A program made the position numbers and the translations under genes. The notes under the pieces are model-generated. The model saw nothing but the letters and a program-made list of their open reading frames with translations. It was not told the DNA's origin and made no database searches. A DNA stretch of 50,811 nt. Origin: an uncultured Clostridia bacterium (GTDB lineage Bacteria > Bacillota > Clostridia > Oscillospirales > Oscillospiraceae). The first letter of the stretch is position 1, and each line of letters begins with the position of its first letter. Location of the stretch: positions 1 to 50,811 of the forward strand of contig CAMNOV010000006.1 of the NCBI GenBank assembly GCA_946547105.1, written 5' to 3'. Below are positions 9,624 to 19,400 of this stretch, piece after piece.

Positions 9624-9794
9624 TCACTTATTCCTATCTTCCGCTGACAGCCCGCCGCTGACGATATAGTCCAAAATGAATGTACGCAGCAGTTCTTCCG
9701 GTGTCGTTCCCCGCTTCTCCGTGATCACTCCCAGTTTCTTCATGAGATCCTCGCCCAGGTCGACCTCGATCTTGCCGTTATTCTTCATTACCAT
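9624..9794 (-). CDS. Small RHH-like DNA-binding protein (56 aa; not in supplied ORF track)
   Basis: MVMKNNGKIEVDLGEDLMKKLGVITEKRGTTPEELLRTFILDYIVSGGLSAEDRNK; AAAGGAG RBS; overlaps the upstream stop by 17 nt. Confidence 0.7.
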   Translation of the reverse strand: MVMKNNGKIEVDLGEDLMKKLGVITEKRGTTPEELLRTFILDYIVSGGLSAEDRNK

Positions 9795-10467
9795 TTGTTT
9801 CTCCTTTCTGTTTCAGTTCTTCTGCGGCGTGCTCCAGCAGATCCAGATGCTCTCTGATGAAGCCGTCCGCCCACTCGGTATCGTATTCATCGTATTTTGC
9901 CTTGACCCGCTTGAGCACATCCCGATAGGCAGCGTCGAACAAACGGTACAGGTTTTTCGGAAAATTCGCGGTTGCGCGCTCTCCGGCCGCGTTTTCAAAG
10001 ACGATAAGCTCTTTCCCGCCTTCATCGGAATAGTACTGCCGCTTCAGGTCGAAGCCGCTGATGCGCATGAAAAACTGCCGCAGCGTCCAGAATTTGCACA
10101 TCTCCACGATCCGGTCGTCCCGACCGTTCTGCAGGATATGCACCTTCTCGGCAAAATCCTCACGGTCATTGACCTTGCTCAGGCGCTGGCCCTCTTCCAG
10201 AAGCTCGTCCAGGTAAAAGAAGGGCTCCAGATCGGTTCCCGCGACGAACTGGATAAAGGCCCCCGACAGCTTGTCATAGCAGACCATCGAGTATTCCTCA
10301 TAGACCTCTCTCCCGCAGGAAGGGCAGAGCGTTTTGAAGTACGCCCCGGTTTTCAGCTTTTCGTAAGCTTCCGGATGGCGGCGCAGGTCGATCGTGCGCC
10401 AGCACCAGCGGTCGATCAGCGTTTTGCAGGCAGGGCAGGTCACTTTTTCCCTTTTCGGTGATGACAT
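9778..10467 (-). CDS. CpXC-like zinc-ribbon protein
   Basis: VTCPACKTLIDRWCWRTIDLRRHPEAYEKLKTGAYFKTLCPSCGREVYEEYSMVCYD: paired CPxC motifs. Confidence 0.65.
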   Translation of the reverse strand: MSSPKREKVTCPACKTLIDRWCWRTIDLRRHPEAYEKLKTGAYFKTLCPSCGREVYEEYSMVCYDKLSGAFIQFVAGTDLEPFFYLDELLEEGQRLSKVNDREDFAEKVHILQNGRDDRIVEMCKFWTLRQFFMRISGFDLKRQYYSDEGGKELIVFENAAGERATANFPKNLYRLFDAAYRDVLKRVKAKYDEYDTEWADGFIREHLDLLEHAAEELKQKGETNGNEE

Positions 10468-10484
10468 GGAAGCCTCCCTTCCGG

Positions 10485-11000
10485 TCAGGTTCTTTTCTCC
10501 CCCAAACTGAACGCCGTTGCGTCGCCGTATTCAGGCCAAGAATCTTTTTCTGCTTGAGAAACAAACGGAATAGCCAGATAATCTCCGCAGAGAGTATTCT
10601 TTATTTGCGAGCATGCTTCACTTTTTCTGAGTTGGCAGTTGTCACAGGATTTCTCCGGAGCTTTCTCAACCGGACGTGGCTTCATTGTGGAAACAACAAG
10701 CGGTTTTTTCTCAGCTGTATCTTGTTTCGCAGACTGCTTTTTTGCTTCCTTGATCGTCCAAGCATAAGAGTCCAGTTTTTTTAGTCTTCCTTCAAGCCGG
10801 TTGCGAGGAACAGACAGCCCCGCCTGCCCCCTCGCATTCGTATAATACTGATCTTTGAATTCATTCTTGAAATAATCAGCACTGTCATCATATGTCTGAT
10901 AGATTTCGTCGCCGGATTCAAGAAGAATAATTGCACCGGGATACTTCCTTTTCAATTCTCTGTAACGTTTTCTGGTATCGTGAGCTTGCCATAAAAACAT
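10485..11000 (-). CDS. Hypothetical protein: MutS domain I-like N-terminus plus C-terminal Cys4 motif
   Basis: RYRELKRKYPGAIILLESGDEIYQTYDDSADYF resembles the MutS N-terminal YxxLKxxYPxxLLLFxxGDFYExFxxDA motif; C-terminal CDNCQLRKSEACSQIKNTLCGDYLA; RBS GGGAGGA; low GC. Confidence 0.6.
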   Translation of the reverse strand: MFLWQAHDTRKRYRELKRKYPGAIILLESGDEIYQTYDDSADYFKNEFKDQYYTNARGQAGLSVPRNRLEGRLKKLDSYAWTIKEAKKQSAKQDTAEKKPLVVSTMKPRPVEKAPEKSCDNCQLRKSEACSQIKNTLCGDYLAIPFVSQAEKDSWPEYGDATAFSLGEKRT

Positions 11001-11056
11001 TTCTGTTCCTCCCTATTCTTGATCTTTTTTCTCTTGTGTACAACGTATTGCTAAAC

Positions 11057-11875
11057 TCAATCGGCCAAATAATCCCGGAGCTTTCTTGAACGAAAGGAAC
11101 GCGCCGCGACGGTAAACTCTTTTACGTTCTCGATCAGCTCGTCGCTCAGGTACTGTTTCGCCTCGTGCCACAGCGCGACGGGTTCTCCGTAAAAGGGCTC
11201 CGCGATCGATCCCGTGATGGCGGCGATCGTGTCGCTGTCCCCGCCGACAGAGATGGCGCTGCGGATCGCGTCCTCGAAGCTCTCGCTCTCGAAGAAAGCC
11301 GAGAGCGCAACGGGCATCGTCCCCATGCAGGAGACGTCAAAGCCGTACTCGTCGCGGATCTCATCCAGCTTCGGCAGCTCATACCATCTTTCCGCTTTTT
11401 CACGAAGCTCTTGTTTCGACTTCCCGTGCCGCGCATACCAGATCAGCATGGCGGTCACGCCGGCGGCCTTCATGGCCTCGGGATGGTTGTGGGTCGGCCC
11501 CGCCGTGAACATGCCGAGCTCGAAGGCCTTTTCGGGAGAGCTGGACAGCCATCCGGCGGCGGAGCAGCGCATCGGCGCGCCGTTCCCCCAGCTGTTGTAC
11601 GGATGCGGATCGGACGCGCGCAGCCAATGGCGGAAGCGTCCGCCGTAGCCGCGATGGGGATAGCGGTTGCCGTAGTCGTGCATGGTCTCGGTCAGCGCTT
11701 CCGTCAAATCGCCGCCCGTCCGGCAGGCGTTCAGGATGCCCATGCCCACCGCGACCGTCATCACCGTGTCGTCCGTAAACCTGCACCTCTCGGAAAAGAG
11801 CGGGAAGTCCTTCGTCTTGATGTTGTGGAATTCATAGACCGAGCCGATGATGTCTCCGATAATTGCGCCTTTCAT
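11057..11875 (-). CDS. ADP-ribosylglycohydrolase (DraG-like) family protein
   Basis: MKGAIIGDIIGSVYEF, FTDDTVMTVAV, SVGGDSDTIAAITGSIAEPFYG. Confidence 0.9.
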   Translation of the reverse strand: MKGAIIGDIIGSVYEFHNIKTKDFPLFSERCRFTDDTVMTVAVGMGILNACRTGGDLTEALTETMHDYGNRYPHRGYGGRFRHWLRASDPHPYNSWGNGAPMRCSAAGWLSSSPEKAFELGMFTAGPTHNHPEAMKAAGVTAMLIWYARHGKSKQELREKAERWYELPKLDEIRDEYGFDVSCMGTMPVALSAFFESESFEDAIRSAISVGGDSDTIAAITGSIAEPFYGEPVALWHEAKQYLSDELIENVKEFTVAARSFRSRKLRDYLAD

Positions 11876-12172
11876 ATTTATTCCTCCTTTTCTCCTCTGG
11901 CCGTCGTCAAGTCCTTACGGTTGTTGAAAACTCCCCTCTGTCACAGCTTTTTCGACTTCTGTACCTTTCTTATACGCTGCAAAAATGAAAAACCCTTTTT
12001 TTCGCAAATCAAGACTCTTCTACAATTACTTTTTCCCTCCATATCTACAGTGATTCGTTTTATCTTCGCCCTCAGAATTTGTTTTGTATCATAGCACGCC
12101 TGTCAAGTGCCGCTTGATGACTTAATCTAGGTATTTGTTTTCGCGGCATTCCCGGGTGCGTGAAGAAAATGG

Positions 12173-12201
12173 TTGCCAAAGAGGGGCCGGGCGGTTACAA
12201 T
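12173..12201 (+). promoter_or_regulatory. Sigma-A-like promoter for hprK
   Basis: TTGCCA, 17 nt, TACAAT; RBS aaggagga at ~12231. Confidence 0.65.
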
Positions 12202-12244
12202 AGGAATAGAATTGAACGGCAGCATCTGCCAAGGAGGAACGCCC

Positions 12245-13180
12245 ATGCGCAGCAAATATACCGTCAAGCTGAAGACCGTCGTCGAAGAGCACCACCTGCG
12301 CCCGCTGCACACCTCGAAGGACTATGAGACCGCCCTGCTGACCACCGCGGACGTCAACCGTCCGGCCCTGCAGCTGGCCGGTTTTTACAACTATTTCGAT
12401 CCGCACCGCCTGCAGATGATCGGCCACGTGGAGAGCACCTATCTCAGCACGCTCAGCTCGGCGGAGAGGCTTCGCGCCTACGAGCGCTTCATGCAGTACG
12501 ACATCGCCGCCCTGGTGATCTGCCACGGCGTCAAGCCCTCGGCCGAGTGCGTGGCCATGGCCGAGAAATACGACCGCAACCTCTTTATCACCGACGAGGA
12601 CACCTCCGAATTCATGGCCGACGTGATCGTTTCGCTGCACCGGCACCTGGCGCCGCGCTGCACGATCCACGGCGTGCTGGTGGAGATCTACGGCGAGGGC
12701 GTCCTGCTGCTGGGCGACAGCGGCATCGGCAAGAGCGAGACCGCCCTGGAGCTCATCAAGCGCGGCCACCGTCTGATCGCCGACGACGCGGTGGAGATCC
12801 GGAAGATCAACCACCAGCGTCTGCACGGCGCGGCCCCGGAGATGATCCGCTATTACATGGAGTTGCGCGGCATCGGCGTCATCAACGTCCGTCATATTTA
12901 CGGCGTGGGCGCCGTCAAGCCGGAGGCCGGCATCGACCTCGTGGTGCTGATGGAGCCCTGGATCGACGGCAAGGCCTACGACCGCCTCGGCCTGACCGAG
13001 GAGACGGAGACGATCCTCGGCGTGGAGCTGCCGAAGGTGACAATCCCGGTGCGCCCCGGGCGCAACCTCGCCGTCATCCTGGAGCTGGCCGCCATGAACA
13101 ACCGCCAGAAAAAAATGGGCTACAACGCCGCCGAGGCGCTGACCGCCGCCCACGACGCCGCCATCGACGGCCTGCTTTAA
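12245..13180 (+). CDS. hprK: HPr(Ser) kinase/phosphorylase
   Basis: LLLGDSGIGKSETALELIKRGHRLIADDAVEI and MELRGIGVINVRHIYGVGAV. Confidence 0.95.
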   Translation: MRSKYTVKLKTVVEEHHLRPLHTSKDYETALLTTADVNRPALQLAGFYNYFDPHRLQMIGHVESTYLSTLSSAERLRAYERFMQYDIAALVICHGVKPSAECVAMAEKYDRNLFITDEDTSEFMADVIVSLHRHLAPRCTIHGVLVEIYGEGVLLLGDSGIGKSETALELIKRGHRLIADDAVEIRKINHQRLHGAAPEMIRYYMELRGIGVINVRHIYGVGAVKPEAGIDLVVLMEPWIDGKAYDRLGLTEETETILGVELPKVTIPVRPGRNLAVILELAAMNNRQKKMGYNAAEALTAAHDAAIDGLL

Positions 13181-13203
13181 ATCATCTGTTTCAGGGGTTT
13201 GCT

Positions 13204-14190
13204 ATGGAAAATCTGGAAAAAGCCATTCAGGAGATCAAGGAACAGTTGCCGGGGATGACCCTGCTGGAAAACGAGCCGATGAGCGCGCACAGCAGCTTCC
13301 GCATCGGCGGCCCGGCGCGCGCGCTGGCCGTGCCCTCGGACCTGACCGGTCTGACCCGGCTCTGCGCCATTCTGCGGGAAAACCACGTCGCGCCCTTTCT
13401 GCTCGGCAACGGCAGCAACATCCTCTTTCCCGACGAGGGCCTGCCCGATCTGCTGCTGCTGAGCACCGAGAAGCTGCAGAAGATCTTTCTGCTGCCGGAC
13501 GGCGCCATCTACGCCGAGGCCGGCGTGAGCCTGTCGCGCCTGGCGGCCTTTGCCTGCGAGCAGGGCCTGACGGGCCTTGAATTTGCCTCCGGTATCCCGG
13601 GCACCGTGGGCGGCGGCCTGCGCATGAACGCGGGCGCCTACGGCGGCGAGATGAAGGACGTGGTGGACAGCGTCGTCTATTACTACCTGCCCGAGCAGAT
13701 GCTCTATGAGATCCCGGCCGCCAACTGCCGTTTCGCCTACCGCAGCAGCATCTTCCAGCAGAGCGCGGGCATGGCCGTGCTGAGCGCGGTATTCCGCCCG
13801 CAGCCGGGCAATAAGGAAGAGATCTCCGCCAAAATGCGCGAGCTCAACGAAAAGCGGCGCGCCAAGCAGCCGCTTGACCTGCCCTCGGCCGGCAGCGCTT
13901 TCAAGCGCCCGGAGGGCCACTTCGCCGCGGCGCTGATCGACCAGGCCGGGCTCAAGGGCTATACCGTCGGCGGCGCGCAGGTCAGCGAAAAGCACGCGGG
14001 CTTCGTCGTCAACCGCGGCGGCGCCACCTCGAAGGACGTGTACGACCTGATGATGCATGTGAGAAACACCGTTTACGAGCAGTTCCAGGTGGAGCTGCAG
14101 CCGGAGGTCATCATCCTGCCGCCGGACTACAAGCTGGTCGACGATTCGCCTGTTCCCAAACGCAATCTGGTGATCGGCGGCATGGAATGA
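13204..14190 (+). CDS. murB: UDP-N-acetylenolpyruvoylglucosamine reductase
   Basis: NEPMSAHSSFRIGGPARALAVP, LLGNGSNILFPDEG, ASGIPGTVGGGLRMNAGAYGGEM; trimmed from longer ORF to MENLEK. Confidence 0.95.
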   Translation: MENLEKAIQEIKEQLPGMTLLENEPMSAHSSFRIGGPARALAVPSDLTGLTRLCAILRENHVAPFLLGNGSNILFPDEGLPDLLLLSTEKLQKIFLLPDGAIYAEAGVSLSRLAAFACEQGLTGLEFASGIPGTVGGGLRMNAGAYGGEMKDVVDSVVYYYLPEQMLYEIPAANCRFAYRSSIFQQSAGMAVLSAVFRPQPGNKEEISAKMRELNEKRRAKQPLDLPSAGSAFKRPEGHFAAALIDQAGLKGYTVGGAQVSEKHAGFVVNRGGATSKDVYDLMMHVRNTVYEQFQVELQPEVIILPPDYKLVDDSPVPKRNLVIGGME

Positions 14191-14210
14191 CTGCCGGGCG
14201 CATAAAGCAG

Positions 14211-14276
14211 AAAACCCCTCAGCCGCGGCGCTATCAAAAGACGCGCCGCGCCAGCTCCCCTGACAGGGGCGCCTAA
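14211..14276 (+). repeat. Divergent 3'-half relic of the CCTCAG subfamily element
   Basis: aaaacccctcagccgcggcg...ccagctcccctgacaggggcgcctaagg vs aaaaccctcagtctcgc...gacagctcccttttgcaaaagggagcctataagg at 16352-16400. Confidence 0.5.
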
Positions 14277-14287
14277 GGAGAAAAAAT

Positions 14288-15145
14288 ATGGAATTTCTGA
14301 TTATCACAGGCCTGTCCGGCGCAGGCAAGAGCCGCGCGGCGGACGTGCTGGAGGACCTGGACTACTACTGCGTGGACAATATGCCCGTGGCGCTGATGCC
14401 CCGCTTTGCGGAGCTGTGCCTGGCCACCCGCGGCCGCTATGAGCGCGTGGCGCTGGTGACGGACGTGCGCGAAAAGGACGGCTTCCAGGAGCTGCTGAGC
14501 ACCATCGACGTGCTCGACGCCATGGACTGCCAGTGCCGCATCCTCTATATGGACGCCGACCTCAAAACGCTGATCCGCCGCTACAAGGAATCCCGCCGTC
14601 CCCACCCGCTGGCGGCCAGGGGCGTCTCGGTCGAGACGGCGGTCAAGCGCGAGGCGGAGCTGCTCGCCCCGGTGAAGGAGCGGGCGGATTATATCGTCGA
14701 CACCTCCAATCTGACCCTCGGCATGCTGCAAAACCGCCTCTTCACCCTCTTTGCGGGCGACTCGCGGCAGCGCGGCCTGTCGGTGACGGTGATGAGCTTC
14801 GGCTACAAGCATGGCCTGCCGATGGAGGCCGACCTTGTGTTCGACGCGCGCTTTCTGCCCAACCCCTACTACGTGGACGATCTGCGCGATCTGTCCGGCC
14901 TGGATCTGCCGGTCAAGGAGTTCGTCTTCGCCTGCCCGCAGACGCGGGACTTCCTTGAAAAGCTGGAAGCCATGATGGATTTCCTGCTGCCGCTGTACAC
15001 GGAGGAGGGGAAGCTGGCGCTGACGATCGCCATCGGCTGCACCGGCGGCCGCCACCGCAGCGTGGCGCTCGCCTCGGCGCTCAACGACTATTTCGTCGCC
15101 CACGGCGTCAACTCTGTCAATCTCAACCGCGATATCGATAAATAG
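14288..15145 (+). CDS. rapZ: RNase adapter protein RapZ
   Basis: ITGLSGAGKSRAADVLEDLDYYCVDNMPVALMP; IGCTGGRHRSVALA. Confidence 0.95.
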   Translation: MEFLIITGLSGAGKSRAADVLEDLDYYCVDNMPVALMPRFAELCLATRGRYERVALVTDVREKDGFQELLSTIDVLDAMDCQCRILYMDADLKTLIRRYKESRRPHPLAARGVSVETAVKREAELLAPVKERADYIVDTSNLTLGMLQNRLFTLFAGDSRQRGLSVTVMSFGYKHGLPMEADLVFDARFLPNPYYVDDLRDLSGLDLPVKEFVFACPQTRDFLEKLEAMMDFLLPLYTEEGKLALTIAIGCTGGRHRSVALASALNDYFVAHGVNSVNLNRDIDK

Positions 15146-15151
15146 TGTCAA

Positions 15152-15336
15152 GGCTTCCCCTTGAGGGGAAGCTGTCGAGCACAGCGAGACTGATGAGGTG
15201 GAAATGTGTAACAGAAACACCTCATCCGGCCCTGCGGGCCACCTTCCACCTCGCAATCACAGATTGCTCGGCGCTTTGGCTACAAACGCGCCACCGGCGC
15301 GTTTGCTTAACACGTCGCGCCCCTCTAGGGGAAGGC
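15152..15336 (-). repeat. Modular palindromic intergenic element, copy B (inverted)
   Basis: Reverse complement carries GGAAGGTGGCCCGCAGGGCCGGATGAGGTG...CACCTCATCAGTCTCGC...CTTCCCCTCAAGGGGAAGCC. Confidence 0.85.
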
Positions 15337-15355
15337 AACAAAAAGTGGTGATCCT

Positions 15356-16258
15356 ATGTCCTTTTCCTCCGAAGCCAAGGCGGAGCTCTGCCGCCTGCGG
15401 CCGCAAAAAAAGAATATCGCCGCCGCCGAATGCTACGGCATCCTGCTCTACGGCAACAGCTTTTCCGCCCGGGAGATCCGCCTCGTGACCGCGCAGCCGG
15501 ACTTCGCCGCGCTGCTGCCGCGGCTGTTTTACCGCGCCTTCGGCCTGGAATTCGACGAGCTCCCGGCAGAAAACGCCGGGGGCAAGCTGCGTTTCGCCGT
15601 CACTGCGCCGGACAAGCTGCGCACGATCTTCGCCGCCTTCGGCCTGGAGCCGGAGAGCACCCTCTCCCACCACGTCAATTTCGGCGTGCTGGAGGAGGAC
15701 GAGGAGCGCACGGCCTTCATCCGCGGCGCTTTTCTGGCCGGCGGCAGCACCACCGACCCGGAAAAGGGCTTCCACCTGGAGCTGTCGACCCCGCACCGCA
15801 GCGTCAGCCGCGAGACGATGAGCCTGCTGCTGGACATGGGCTTTGAGCCGCGCGAGGCGATGCGCGGCGGCAACGCCCTGCTGTATTTCAAGCGGGCGGA
15901 CGCGATCGCGGACTTTCTGACCGCCGTCGGCGCGATGAACGCCTCGATGAGCGTGCAGACCGCGAAGGTGGAAAAGGATATGCGCAACACCATCACCCGC
16001 CGCGTCAACTGCGATTCGGCCAACGCCGACAAGGTGGTCACGGCCGCGCAGGAGCAGCTCGACGCGATCCGCCTGATCGTGCGCAGCTACGGGCTGGACG
16101 CGCTGCCGGAGCCGCTGAAGGAGACGGCGCTGCTGCGCATCGCCAATCCCGAGGCGAGCCTTGCCGACCTTGCGCAGCTGAGCATGCCGCCCGTCAGCAA
16201 AAGCTGCCTCAACCACCGCATGAAGAAGATTTTGTCTCTCGCCTCACGCGGGGAATAA
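15356..16258 (+). CDS. whiA: DNA-binding protein WhiA
   Basis: FIRGAFLAGGSTTDPEKGFHLELSTPHRS; C-terminal HTH; conserved order rapZ-whiA. Confidence 0.95.
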   Translation: MSFSSEAKAELCRLRPQKKNIAAAECYGILLYGNSFSAREIRLVTAQPDFAALLPRLFYRAFGLEFDELPAENAGGKLRFAVTAPDKLRTIFAAFGLEPESTLSHHVNFGVLEEDEERTAFIRGAFLAGGSTTDPEKGFHLELSTPHRSVSRETMSLLLDMGFEPREAMRGGNALLYFKRADAIADFLTAVGAMNASMSVQTAKVEKDMRNTITRRVNCDSANADKVVTAAQEQLDAIRLIVRSYGLDALPEPLKETALLRIANPEASLADLAQLSMPPVSKSCLNHRMKKILSLASRGE

Positions 16259-16262
16259 AGAA

Positions 16263-16393
16263 GCCTCCCTTCCGCAGAAGGGAGGTGGACGCGCAAAGCG
16301 CGGCCGGAGGGTTTCTCCTGTTTGCTGTTTCTGTTTTGCGGGAAAACCCTCAGTCTCGCTCCGCTCGACAGCTCCCTTTTGCAAAAGGGAGCC
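16263..16393 (+). repeat. Modular palindromic intergenic element, CCTCAG subfamily, copy C
   Basis: gcctcccttccgcagaagggagg...aaccctcagtctcgctccgctcgacagctcccttttgcaaaagggagcc. Confidence 0.85.
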
Positions 16394-16410
16394 TATAAGG
16401 AAGAGATACT

Positions 16411-19400
16411 ATGTCATTCGTCCATCTCCATGTGCATACCGAGTATTCGCTGCTCGACGGCGCCTGCCGCATCGAGAAGCTGGCCAAACGCGCCAAAGAA
16501 CTGGGGCAGACGGCGCTGGCCGTGACCGACCACGGCGTGATGTACGGCGCGGTGGCCTTCTACAAGGCCTGCCGGGCCGCCGGCGTCAAGCCGATCATCG
16601 GCTGCGAGGTCTACGTCGCGCCGCGCACGCGCCACGACAAGGAGCACGGTATCGACAGCGCCTACTCCCACCTGATCCTCCTGTGCAAAAACGAGACCGG
16701 CTACCGCAACCTCTGCTATCTGGTCAGCATGGCCTTCACCGAGGGCTTTTATCTCAAGCCCCGCATCGACTGGGCGCTGCTGCATGAGCACGCCGAGGGC
16801 CTCGTGTGCCTGTCCGGCTGCCTCGCGGGCGAGATCCCGCAGAAGCTCATCCGCGGCGACTATGAGGCCGCCAAAGCCCGCGCGCTGGATCTGAAGGCCC
16901 TTTTCGGTGAGGATTTTTATCTGGAGATCCAGAACCACGGCATCCCCGAGGAGCGCCAGGCCGCCGATGGCCTTGAAAAGCTCAGCCGGGAGACCGGCAT
17001 CCCGCTCGTCGTCACCAACGACGCGCACTACGTCGAGCAGGCCGACGCCTATACCCAGGACGTGCTGCTGTGCATCCAGACCGGCAAGACCGTGGACGAG
17101 CCGAACCGCATGCGCTTTGAAACGCAGGAATTCTACCTCAAAAGCGAGGAGGAGATGCGTTCGCTCTTCCCCAAGCACCCCGAGGCGGCCGATATCACCG
17201 CCGCGATCGCGGACAAGTGCAATTACGACTTTGAATTCGGCCACTATCACCTGCCGCGCTTCAAGCTCCCAGCCGGGGAGACGGACAGCTTTACCTATCT
17301 GCAGAAGCTCTGCGAGCAGGGCTTTGCCGAGCGCTTCCCCACCCGCCCGGAGGTCCACAAACAGCTCGACTACGAGCTGGACATGATCCGCCGGATGGGC
17401 TTCGTGGACTATTTTCTGATCGTCTCGGACTTCATCGGCTACGCCAAGCGCCAGGGCATCCCCGTCGGACCCGGGCGCGGCAGCGCCGCGGGCAGCGTCG
17501 TGAGCTACTGCCTGCACATCACCGACGTCGATCCGATCAAATACAGCCTCTTTTTCGAGCGCTTCCTGAACCCCGAGCGCGTCAGCATGCCGGATATCGA
17601 CGTGGACTTCTGCGTCAACCGCCGCGGCGAGGTGATCGACTACGTCAACCGCCTCTACGGCCACGACCACGTCGCCCAGATCGTCACCTTCGGCACGATG
17701 GCCGCGCGCGGCGCGGTGCGCGACGTGGCGCGCGCCCTCGCCATGAGCTACGGCGACGCGGACGCGGTGGCCAAGCAGATCCCCAACGGCCCTGGTGCGC
17801 TGAACATCACGCTCGACGAGGCGCTGCAGCTGTCCAAGCCCCTGCGTGACATGCAGGAGCAGGACCCGGCCGTCAAGCGCCTGCTGGACACCGCCAAGGC
17901 GCTCGAGGGCATGCCGCGGCACGCCTCCACCCACGCCGCCGGCGTCGTCATCACCGAAAAGCCGGTCTACGACTACGTGCCGCTGGCGACGAACGACGAG
18001 TCCGTCGTCTGCCAGTACCAGATGACCACGCTCGAGGAGCTGGGGCTCCTGAAAATGGACTTTCTCGGCCTGCGAAACCTCACCGTGCTGGAGGACGCGG
18101 CCAAAATGGTGCGCAAAAAGGAGCCTGGCTTCCGGGTGGAGACCATCCCGGAGGACGACGCGGAGAGCTTCCGCATGATCGCCGACGGGCACACCTCGGG
18201 CGTGTTCCAGCTGGAAAGCGCGGGCATGACCGGCGTGTGCACCCAGCTGCGCCCGCGCAGCATTGAAGACATCACCGCCGTCATCGCCCTCTACCGCCCC
18301 GGCCCGATGGACTCCATCCCCCGCTTTATCGAGTGGAGCCAGCACCCGGAGAAGGTCAGCTACAAGCACGAGCTGCTGCGCCCGATCCTCGCCGTCACCT
18401 ACGGCTGCATCGTCTACCAGGAGCAGGTCATCCAGATCTTCCAGCAGCTGGCGGGCTTCTCGCTGGGGCAGGCGGACATGATCCGCCGCGCGATGAGCAA
18501 GAAAAAGCACGCCGTCATCGACGCCGAGCGCGTGGCCTTCGTCCGCGGCGATCCCAAGCGGAACATCGCCGGGGCACTGGCAAACGGCGTCAGCGAGGAG
18601 GTCGCCAACTCGATCTACGACGAGATCCTCGACTTTGCCAGCTACGCCTTCAACAAGGCGCACGCCGTCAGCTACGCGATCGTGGCCTACCGCACGGCCT
18701 ACATGAAAAAGCATTACCCGCGCGAATACATGGCTGCGCTCATCTCCTCCGTGCTCGACAGCAGCACCAAGGTGGCCGAGTACATCGCCGAATGCCGCGA
18801 CATGGGCATTCGCCTGCTGCCGCCGGACGTGAACGAGAGCGACGCGGACTTCACCGTTTCCGGTGAGAACCTGCGCTTCGGCCTGGTGGGCATCAAGGGC
18901 ATCGGCTGGGGCGCCATCCGCGCGCTGGTGGCCGAGCGCGAAACGAACGGCCCCTTCCAGAGCTTTGAGGACTTCTGCCGCCGCATGACCGACAAGGAGA
19001 TGAACCGCCGCGCGATCGAAAACCTGATCCGCGCCGGCGCCTTCGACTCGCTGGGCTACAAGCGGCGCGTGCTGCTGCAGGCGGCCGAGCTGATCCTCGA
19101 CGCCGTCAACCGCGAAAGCCGCGACAACATCGCCGGCCAGATGGACCTCTTCGGCGGCGACGAAACCTTTGCCGAGCCGAAGAGCATCACCATGCCGGAT
19201 CTGGACGAATACAGCCCGCAGGAGAAGATGCAGATGGAGAAGGAGGTCACCGGCCTCTATCTCTCCGGCCACCCGATGGACGAGTACCGCGACAGCCTGC
19301 GCCGCCTCGGCGTTGCCTCCATCGGCGCGATCCTGGGCGATTTCTCCTCCGGCGAAGGACCCCGCCGCTTTTCCGACGGGCAGACCGTCACGATCGCCGG

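Noticed and set aside
9624-11875. Calling the minus-strand operon a phage-defence or toxin-antitoxin system
   Set aside because: No recognisable toxin, nuclease, NADase or ADP-ribosyltransferase partner is visible; only a neutral accessory-operon finding is justified.
11165-12094. 309-aa + strand ORF opposite the ADP-ribosylglycohydrolase gene
   Set aside because: Antisense to a gene with clear family motifs; composition typical of mirror-frame artefacts.
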